Below, piece by piece: positions 55,946 through 64,000 of a stretch of DNA of 64,000 nt (position 1 is its first letter; each line of letters begins with the position of its first letter). The stretch spans positions 1-64,000 of the forward strand of contig JAJOZX010008839.1 of assembly GCA_023014485.1 (NCBI GenBank), written 5' to 3'. The notes under the pieces are model-generated. The model had not been told where the DNA came from. It saw only the letters and a list, made by a program, of their open reading frames with translations, and did no database searches. The translations under genes and the position numbers were made by a program. The stretch comes from Bathynomus jamesi. Lineage: Eukaryota; Arthropoda; Malacostraca; Isopoda; Cirolanidae.

Positions 55946-58251
55946 TAGGGCGGGTCGTACTCAGGTGACAACATGAATCTGAAGGAAATCCTACCATCAG
56001 GGGTCTAAATTATGTGTTTTTACATGGGGAATTCAAATATGAGCTTCTTTTTTGGATAGGATAACTCTAACCTACATCATTTTGTATTTCTAAATTGCCA
56101 ATTTTACCCTTTTGAACCCCTTTATAATATATTAAAAGATATAAGGTAAATCATTTATATTGACAAGGCCAAATCAACTTTACATATATTTATGAATAGG
56201 TGAACTGCATGTATATCACTGGATATAATTACAAAGATCATTCTCCTGACATCTTGAACTTTGCCAGGTTGCACAAATCCTGCTTTGACTCAGACTTGGA
56301 CATCAGCTTCCTGCTGGTCTCCTGAGCCCTGATCCCTCCATCCCTCTTTTCCTGTGAGAAGTACTTAGCAGAAGCCTCAGTCACCATTTTAACAACCCTC
56401 TCAATGCTTTGTGTGTGGCAAGGCCAGTTGCGCACCTCCATGGGGGTGTTGATGAAGTTTTTCACCTCTGAGGTGCTTAGAGAGCAGGTGAGAGGTAGCT
56501 CTGACACACCTTCTGACCAGCTGATCAAGTCACCGATGCTGGAAGCATCACAATTGATGTCAGGTGTCCTTCTGCTCCTAACAGAGGAGTCCCCCAGCTG
56601 AGTGTCCGGGTCCCCCTCTCCCCTGATGGCCAGGATTCTCTCCACCCCTTCAATCCTCTCCTTCTGATCCTCAGAGCAGAGTAGTGTTTGGAGGATGACT
56701 TCACTGTGGGCATACCAAGCAGATCTTCTCACAGTTGGCATCACAATATCCAGCACCTCCTTTCTCTGGGACTTGAGGCAGTCCAGCTGAAAGAGGATAT
56801 GCCTAGGCCCTTCGATCCAGGAGTGCTTGACCTTCACGTTGAACCAACATGGGTAATACACTCCAATGATGAATTCCACAATGAATTGCAGAATCTTCAG
56901 GTTCTTTCCTTTAAGTCCGTGCTTTGACACCCAGAGCCTGAGAAGTCTGTTCGCTGTGGTGAGCCAGCGGCTGTGGTTTACTGGTCCTATCTCTAACAGA
57001 GCCAGCCCTGCAGGAAGTACTCCATCCCTGACTGCACAGACAATTTTATAGCCATAGTATTGATCAGTTGAGAGATCTTGAATGACCTTGTCAGAAGCTT
57101 GATCAGTGGAGGGCGAACAGAGATTCGGGTGAAGTTTGGATTGATATCAAAGTCTGTAGCAGAATCAAGGAGCTTTCCTATTGGCCCGGATAATTTTTTG
57201 TCTGACAGAGTAGGGCCATCAAGGTCAACAATGAGATGGCGCAGGGGAAGTTCAACAGTGTGCAGGTTGCACACCAACCAGACCAGCTTTCTCCCCAGGT
57301 GCAGCTCCAGCTTCCGCATTACTCCAGCTTTCACACCAGTGTTGACATTTGTTGAGTCTCCTCCAATGGCCAACAAGGTCTTATCATAACCCCTCTCTTT
57401 CAGCCAGGCAAACAGGACCTTAGCAATCTTCTCCGCATGTGACTCCTCTTTAGTTGCTTTCTCTGGGGTAAAGTGGAACAGATAGTAGCTGCCAGGCTCA
57501 CTAACAACACTATAGTGTTCTTCCTTGATCTTTGCGGGAAAAGATTGGTCACTGCCCTCAGCTTCCATCATCACATTGGTCAGGTCAATCCGCCCATCAA
57601 AGAGGATGCAAGAGATCAATGTATCACTATAATATGCGTAGAAATAGCTTTTTCTAAAATATAACAGAATAATACTCACATGTGAACAGTAACAAAAAAA
57701 ATATCAGTAGATAATCACTAAATCTATCCCCTCACTGCAAGCCGAGGTGGTAAAATAGCTTCATAAATCATGAGTCACTTCAAATATTTCACAAAACGTT
57801 TTAGAATGTTCTGAAACGTTACATTCTAGCCTCTGAGAAAGGTGGCTCAGAAAATGGCCTTATGCGCGCCAGAAAACCGTCAAAATATTTCATATACCAA
57901 ACTGTATGATAATTACAATTAAGTGGAATGGCACACCTTTTTATTTGAGTATTTAAATATTATTATTATTATATGAATTACATTATATGTGTTTATATGA
58001 ATTAGTTAGAACAATGCTCTATGAGAGATAACGTGAGCAGCCATGATAGAAAAAGTGAGAAGACATATTCTGGGGTAACTACAATAGTAAAATAATCAAC
58101 AATTTAATAATAACAACTGCAAAATGATGTAGGTTAGGGTTATCAGAATTAAATATTTTCTTCAGAATTGTGTTCTATACACCAAAATATGTCATTTGAA
58201 CACCCCTCTCCATTGATTTAAAAAAAATGCATAGTATGACCCGCCCTATAA
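55946..58251 (-). mobile_element. TAGGGCGGGTC-ended element carrying the VNTG gene
   Basis: The left end TAGGGCGGGTCGTACTC is mirrored by TAGGGCGGGTCATACTATGC (reverse complement) on the right, which has three more bases at its very end. TGTTATGG flanks it on both sides (55938-55945 and 58252-58259), an 8-bp target duplication. It lies inside the left half of the BED-finger hAT and encodes one protein on the minus strand. Confidence 0.8.
56238..57640 (-). pseudogene. Uncharacterised hAT-like transposase (VNTG family), copy 2
   Basis: Two long minus-strand frames joined by one frameshift near 56990. The first includes LAIGGDSTNVNTGVKAGVMR, then WLVCNLHTVELPLRHLIVDL and GPIGKLLDS. The second includes SRWLTTANRLLRLWVSKHG, LQFIVEFIIGVYYPCWFNVK, and a C-terminal HTQSIERVVKMVTEAS with RDGGIRAQETSRKLMSK. 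The order of an Asp in a G-D-x-T-x-VNTG block, C-x2-H, and a later RW is like hAT transposases, and the 8-bp duplication supports it. No finger or hATC block is seen. I do not recognise a named family. The upstream N-terminus is not clear. Confidence 0.65.
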
Positions 58252-58517
58252 TGTTATGGCATGTCACAGATTGTCACTACTTGTCAGGACCTGTAATATC
58301 TTGCGTAATTGCGCTGATGCTGTCTTAATTTGTCACCACGCTCAGTAGCTCCAGTAACTGCATTACGCCAGGTTGTGCATTGTGCAAGTGTCACACTTCC
58401 TTTATATTGTGAGTATTTGTTACTCAAGATTCTTTGTAGTTCCTATACTAGCCTAGTACTATATATATATAGTATGTTTTAATTTATTTTGTTCGAAACG
58501 AACCCCTTCAATCAAGA

Positions 58518-60618
58518 ATGTCAGAATCATTTGCTTGGAAATATTTCGTGAAGGATTCGAAACTAGAATTTGCAACCTGTAAAGAATGCAAAACTCAAAT
58601 AAAGTATAAAGGTTGGTCTACAAGCAGTCTTATCAGACATTTGCTTAACAAGCATAATATTAGCAAGTTATCTGTTACTAATGCTAAGCGCACAGCCGAG
58701 GAAAATGGAGCAACTAGTAGCAAGCGACAAACCTCTCAACAAACCTTAACATCGTTTTTCATTAAGAAAGAAACATGTGAAGAAATAGTAACAAAACTAG
58801 CCACTCTAGATGGCATATCTATCAATTCTATTACAAAAAGTGAGTTCATCAGAAAATCATTGACAGACAGAGGATATACTTTACCAAAAAATCCATCACA
58901 TGTAATGGATCTCGTTCATTCGCAGTACAAACAAATAAAAGAACGCTTAAATTCTGAAATTACCAGCCAAATAAATGCAGGATCAAGGTTTAGTTTATCC
59001 TTAGATGAATACACCTCACTAAACAATCGCCGGTATTTAAATATTAACATACACAAAACTGACGGAACATTTTGGAACTTAGGAATGGTGAAGATTTCTA
59101 GTACTCTACCTGCTGAAACTGCTGTTGAAGTAATCAAAGAAAAGTTAGAGGAATTTCATATTTCTTTAGAAAAACATGTGGTGGCTTGTGTTACTGATGG
59201 TGCAGCTATGATGGTGAAATTTGGAAGGCTAATTGAATGTGAGCATCAATTGTGTTATGCACACGGAATCCATTTAGCGGTATGTGATGTTTTGTAGCAG
59301 AAGTCAACCACTTCACTTGCAATCACTCTTTCTGAAGAAATTCAAACTGAAGATGACGAACATAATGACAACATAGATGAAGATGGAGAAGATTTCAATC
59401 ATAGTATTGATTTTGAAAGTGTTTGTGTGAGGTGCGCTTTGATGAGGATCCGTTCGAGATAGATATTTCATTTGGATCGCACGACACTGTAGGTAAAGAA
59501 ATCAACGTGTCTCAAATCATCAATAAAGTCAGAAAAATAGCAAAAAAATTTCGCAAATCACCTTTAAAGAATAACATCTTACAAGGATATGTTCAACAGG
59601 AACAAGGAAAAAGTTTGCATCTATTGCTGGATTCCAAAACCAGATGGAATAGTCTTTTAGCCATGCTGGAGCGATTTATCAAAATAAGGTCATCCGTATC
59701 GAAAGCTCTCATCGACTGCAATAAAGATATGGACAATTTTGACCTTGACAAACAAGAAGTTGCTGTAATTCGTGACATTGTGGCATCGCTGGAGCCATTA
59801 AAAGTTGGAGCAGAAAAGCTGGGCAACAGAGAATCGACTTTACCTTCATCAGAAGGTGTTTTTTCTTTCATTTTGAACGAACTAAATCAACTAAACACAC
59901 CTTTTTCAAAAAAACTAAAGGAGTCGTTCATTCGACGCATAACAGAGAGAAGAAATGAGAACTTGACTGGCCTCATACAATACCTCAATAGTGGAAAGAA
60001 TTATAAAAGGTCGCAACTTTCGCAAGTGACAGAAGTTTGCCAGCCTTACCAACCAAGTCTATGTTAATTTCATCAGCAAAGCAGATGTTAGATCGCCTTT
60101 TTGGAGTACCTGCTGATTCTACCTCTAGTGAGACAGATGAAGATAATGATGTGCAAGAATCAGCTGTCCCTCAGTCATCTTCGATGACTCTAGCTGAAAG
60201 GCTTGATGCAGCTATCAAAGCAGCCGAGGTAGAGAAATCAAGAACACTAGACAGCAAAGCAAGCGCTGCAAAGCACCTTAAAAAGGAACTAGAGATCTTT
60301 GAGGCTACGGGCGAAAAAACGCAGAACATCTCTCTTCTCTTGAATGCATTAAAGACGATTCCACCCACGTCAATAGAATCGGAAAGGGCATTCTCAGCAG
60401 CAGGACTTTTCGTGACTAAAATGAGAACAAGATTGAGTGATCGAAGTATTGACCATCTTTGTTTTTTGAAATCGTACTATAAAAATTCAGTGATAATTTT
60501 TTTGGTTGAATTCATTGAAGTTCTTTGCAATTTGAAGGTAATTTTTATTTTTTCTTTAAAATTTCTAAGCAATTCAAAGGCAATTTTTTTTTCGTTGTAT
60601 TCATTAAGTTTTCAATGA
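58518..60618 (+). pseudogene. hAT transposase with BED zinc finger
   Basis: MSESFAWKYFVKDSKLEFAT leads into a BED finger (CKECKTQIKYKGWSTSSLIR and HLLNKH). Catalytic-region landmarks are SLSLDEYTSLNNRRYLNI, CVTDGAAMMVKFG and CYAHGIHLAVCDVL, then a TAG at 59295-59297. Frame changes near 59425 and 60037 follow. Between them lies LDSKTRWNSLLAMLERF, and the C-terminus is the hATC dimerisation block, TSIESERAFSAAGLFVTKMR. This Ac/Hobo-like group is distinct from the hAT copies at 12932 and 35176. Not functional. Confidence 0.85.
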
Positions 60619-60918
60619 AACGGAGCAATTTTTTTATTTGTGAAAATTTTCTATGTAATTCAAAAGTATTTTTTTTAATACATATTTTTCACAGCAATAT
60701 TATTTTATTTTGCCCATCATGGAGATTGCAGAACTTATTAAATGACTATAAAAAAAAATAAAAAATAATTATACCCCCTCTTTTCTAGGTTAATTTATTT
60801 TATAATATATTTTAAATATAATTAATTATATCCCGGGATTTCCCGGGATCCCGGGAAGGGAATCATTTTTATCCCGGAATCCCGGGATAAGCAAAAGGCC
60901 GGGAAATGAGAAACCCTA

Positions 60919-61722
60919 GTACTGGTGTTATTAGTGTGAAATGTTATTTTTATGCAAATGTTGTGAAAATTATAGTTTTTTTCTTTCGATTTTTATAAAA
61001 TGATACAAAATATCTGACGTGTGGAATCTGTCATTCTAATGATTTCTCTATTCAACTTTGAATTTGTTAAAGAAAAAAACAAAAAAAATGCAAAATAAAT
61101 AACTTTTTTGAATAAATAAATAAATTTGTTGAACGATATTAATAAGTTTTCCTAGTGTAAAACTTATTTTCAAGGGGGTGATGCGAGAGTAGTAATGTCT
61201 AATTAAGAATTAAATGTTTGTTTATAAGAATTTAATAATGTTCAATTAAATTTTATTAAATAAGAAATTAAAAATAGTTGTGAAATTAAAAATATAGAAA
61301 TATAAGTTGGCAACACTAAGAATCGCCCCAAGCTATAGAGGCTGGATAGAAATGCCCGTCAGTTATCGGATGGCCTTGGGCTGAAGAAGGTGTTTTTTGG
61401 TATTAAGATGTTTTGTGTGAATTTAAAATATTATTTCGTGTCTTTCTCCGACTAAAATGTTAACGTTCATTCCCCCCTCGCATTACCCCGTTTATCTAAA
61501 TTGTTTCGGCATAAATACAAAAGTCAGTAAAGTGTAATGAAGTGTATAATTAATCCCCCGTCCTCCTCGCCTGGTTCAAATTATAATGGCGCTCACCCGC
61601 TCACGTCTCTCCGTTTTTATATAGTACAGCGAAGCGAGTGTAAAGTGAATGATAAGGAGAAAATGAATAGAAAGTAAAGTAAATAATGAATTAGAAATGA
61701 AGGAAGGGGAAGCACTACACGC
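60919..61722. other. Unassigned AT-rich stretch
   Basis: Right flank of the hAT up to the Polinton segment. The one open minus-strand piece near 61617-61811 has no recognisable content. I see no repeat shared with the rest of the window. Confidence 0.5.
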
Positions 61723-62533
61723 CTAACCACTTCTATGTCACACTCCCGTCCTCTTCTTCTCTGTCTGTACATCCTAACAATACCCTGGCCAACTTTGTAA
61801 CAGAACTCCATGGAACCATTGAATTGGAACGTGATTCGTATGAGGTGGGTTTATGTGAATTCCAGTTAGCCACCAAATTTTTAACTCTTGAAAATGAACA
61901 GATTATATTTCTGATCCTTAGAAGAGTCGATGAGTGTGAAAAATTAGGTATGACCTCAGACAACACTATACGATCAGTCCTGTTCGGTGAGGTACAATAC
62001 TATGGTACAAATATAACGCTAGGAATAGGTCATTATGACACAGGCATGGACATTGTGTGGGATTTAAACAAGTCTTGAAAAGTCGTACCTTACAAACGAT
62101 TTACTTTTTGAAGTCGTAAACATAGACACGCCTGCACGCACATTGAAGTTAAAAACAACGCTTAATAGAAATATTAAAGAAAAAGCTGTTCACAATTGTT
62201 ACCGAGGGTTGATATGGTGCAGCCCTCCAAAGAGACACCTTTCACGAGGCACAACATGACTTGTCCAGCTCAATGGATCCGTTGAAATTGGAGAAATTGG
62301 GTGAAAGCAATCCGTCCCCAGACATATACTATATTTAGAGCAATATCGTGGAACATTGTACACATTGTACACATTCCCAACCATAGAGGGAAGAGTTTGA
62401 ACCATTATGTGAATGTTGCGATTAATCTATTAACCAATATCTCACTATATATAAGAACGATTGAGGGAAAAAAATTCCCATTCGGTGATGGGAGCTTAAC
62501 AGTGAAGCTACACTTTCGTCGCATTCAGTTATA
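61723..62533 (+). pseudogene. Polinton minor capsid (penton-like) candidate, segment 3
   Basis: The ATG is missing; the frame picks up at PNHFYVTLPSSSSLSVHPNN and continues, better preserved than in segment 1, through NTLANFVTELHGTIELE and EVGLCEFQLATKFLT to GHYDTGMDIVWDLNKS, where it stops. After breaks it resumes with NISLYIRTIEGKKFPFGDGS and LHFRR. This copy supplies the residues that are missing in segment 1 just after the entry block. Confidence 0.6.
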
Positions 62534-62956
62534 ATACCCAAAGGCTATTCACAGTCTATCGAGGGGTGAGGTATCAGCGTGGGAGTGGGCTTGGATCCAT
62601 TTTTTCAACCATACTACGCACAGCTGTCCCACTGTTCAAGAGGGGGGCTAGATACCTAGGGAGGATGGCGTTACAATCAGGTTTTAACGCGGTAGAAGAC
62701 ATAATGGGTGGAACTAAACCTAAAGAAGCTAAAAAAACATTTAAAACGTACACGGGACGAAATCATCAAAGATGCAAAGAGGAAAATGCTTGGTGGCGGA
62801 AAGAAGAAGAGGACTGTCCGGAAAAAGGGGTTACCAACACGTAGCACTAAACGTAAAAGGGCATCAAAAAAGTGTTCTAAACGAATGAAGCCTATGGCTG
62901 ATCATTTTTTTAACTTATATAAGCTGAGGACACTGTTCTCACGAATCATAGGCTGA
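62532..62956 (+). pseudogene. Polinton basic core-like protein, segment 3
   Basis: The start codon present in segments 1 and 2 (TATAATGACC) is changed here to TATAATACCC. The N-terminal block RYQRGSGLGSIFSTILRTAV is kept. A frame change near 62710 leads to the basic part LKKHLKRTRDEIIKDAKRKM and KRKRASKKCSKRMKPMADHF. Confidence 0.6.
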
Positions 62957-63059
62957 TTACTACTTGTCGAGAGAGATGGTACTATTTCGGACTCGTTATG
63001 GTGCGCTTCATCCATCCGTGTAGCTCACAATGTTGTAAATCAGAGCTGTCCCTTTTTAT

Positions 63060-64000
63060 ATGCCCCCTACACAAGTTTCTATTGAGCATAGTGACTTTAT
63101 TACAATTAACCCATTAAACACAATTAGTTCGCCGAGTGCCCTATAGAATTCGTGATACCCAGCTCAAGCCCATACTTTTTTGATCCAAGCTGCATGCACA
63201 TGTACGCTAAACTGCGTATTCCCCATTCGGATGGAACGGACTGCGATGATAGTTACTCTGCATACCCTGAAACCAACTTTCTACACTCCATATTCAGCCA
63301 GTGTGAGGTGTATTTAAATCAGGTTAACATCTCGGCAGGAACGGGGTATTATCACCTACGAGCCTATCTGGAAAATGTCCTCAACTTTTCAAAAGAACGA
63401 AGGATACCTTTTTAAGTGCCGAGAGCTGTTATCAGACTAAAGACGAAAGTAGTATAAAGGATAAATTTAAAAATTCTAAAAAAAGATATCCGAGTGCTTT
63501 GGGCGTCTTCACACAGACTTCACGTTCCAGGAGAAATTGTTTATGAACGGCGTCGATCTGAAACTAAAGCTCATCCGCACGAGTCCTGAGATCTACATAA
63601 ATCTTAGGTCTCATCAAGAAGAGGGCGCAAACCCGTTGTGATTCACATCATGGAAACATATCTGCGAGTACGGCGAGTGAAATTAAGTTCGCCGAAATAT
63701 GTAGAAATTGAAAAAAATTTAATACACGCAACAGTAAAATACCCAATTAGCAGAGTACAGATCAAGCTATACCTTTTACGTAGATCTACCTAAAAGGTTA
63801 TTAATTGGAATGCAGGATCATGCTTCAACGAATGGAACATATAAAAAGAACGCCTTTAAATTCGAGAATTTCGGGCTTAAAAATATAGCTCTTTACGTCA
63901 ATGGTATTGCATTGTGCGGGACTATGGATACTCATCAGGCGCAGTGTTCCCGGTTTGCGCGAGAGCTTATAGTAATCTGGCCAATATTGTTGGTGGCTGT
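63060..64000 (+). pseudogene. Polinton major capsid protein, segment 3, cut by the window end
   Basis: The frame has SIEHSDFITINPLNTISS, YFFDPSCMHMYAKLRI, and then NFLHSIFSQCEVYLNQVNIS with GTGYYHLRAYLENVLNFSKE, followed by stops and frame changes. Later fragments match the C-terminal half (NAFKFENFGLKNIALYVN). It runs off the window, so its end cannot be judged. Confidence 0.75.

Larger units (their letters stand above)
55697..60918 (+). mobile_element. hAT element with BED-finger transposase, split by a nested element
   Basis: The ends are TAGGGTTTCTTTACCGGGAT and, as reverse complement, TAGGGTTTCTCATTTCCCGG, both next to CCCGGGAT-rich subterminal repeats (also at 60830-60890). Without the nested 2.3 kb element it is ~2.9 kb, a normal hAT size. 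The flanking 8-mers (GTGGCCAG, GTACTGGT) do not match well, so no target duplication can be claimed. Confidence 0.75.
61723..64000 (+). mobile_element. Polinton/Maverick segment 3, cut at both ends
   Basis: Colinear with 18955-21290 of segment 1: minor capsid candidate, basic core-like protein, then major capsid protein to the window edge. The left edge falls just after the start codon of the minor capsid gene, so this piece was truncated by a deletion there. It is diverged from segment 1 by many substitutions. Confidence 0.85.

Overview
The window looks like a piece of a repeat-rich arthropod nuclear genome. The evidence is the mix of BEL/Pao, CR1-type LINE, Tc1/mariner, hAT and Polinton/Maverick sequences, very long (TA)n tracts and short TTAGG-like strings. 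A crustacean or chelicerate would fit, but nothing here fixes the lineage. I see no host gene. Nearly all of the window is transposable elements, their relics and tandem repeats, often nested two or three deep, and almost every coding region carries a stop or frameshift.

Layout, left to right. 1-2620: microsatellites, a foldback repeat and copy A of a long non-coding repeat (family 1). 2625-3157: the C-terminal end of a Polinton DNA polymerase B, apparently cut by a BEL/Pao retrotransposon (3158-12931). The BEL leader carries a 3.0 kb DNA transposon (3985-6986), which itself holds a 628 bp MITE. 12932-15406: an hAT element. 16240-22464: a Polinton segment in conserved order (packaging ATPase, two small conserved proteins, integrase with chromodomain, minor capsid candidate, core-like basic protein, major capsid protein, protease). 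22440-24205: a relic of an uncharacterised transposase-like gene. 24244-26825: family 2 repeat running into 21-bp and 31-bp minisatellites. 26847-28567: an inverted, internally deleted copy of the Polinton end, making a large palindrome with 19791-22464.

28567-30215: a CR1 reverse transcriptase fragment next to a deleted Tc1-like element. 30360-33475: family 1 copy B, carrying an almost intact Tc1 element (31212-32606). 34183-38260: family 2 copy 2, carrying a second hAT (35176-37642) with a perfect 8-bp target duplication, followed by 67-bp and 16-bp tandem arrays to 40110. 40577-51710: family 1 copy C, split by a 6.4 kb Academ-like element (41741-48181, with a mariner remnant inside) and by a second member of the TAA-target transposon family (48492-51463). 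51827-52126: a foldback with a tRNA-like core. 52490-55450: a CR1-type LINE with an SGNH-esterase ORF1. 55697-60918: a BED-finger hAT holding a nested element (55946-58251) that encodes the same uncharacterised protein family as 22440-24205. 61723-64000: a third Polinton capsid segment, cut by the window end.

The best candidates for under-described biology are two transposon families. One has CAC-starting ends, a TAA target duplication shown by an empty-site comparison, and a DDE-like protein with a C-x2-C pair. The other has TAGGGCGGGTC ends, an 8-bp duplication and a hAT-like but divergent protein. The large PIN/XPG-like element and the tRNA-bearing foldback are also worth a second look. 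All family names come from motif recognition by eye; no search was run.
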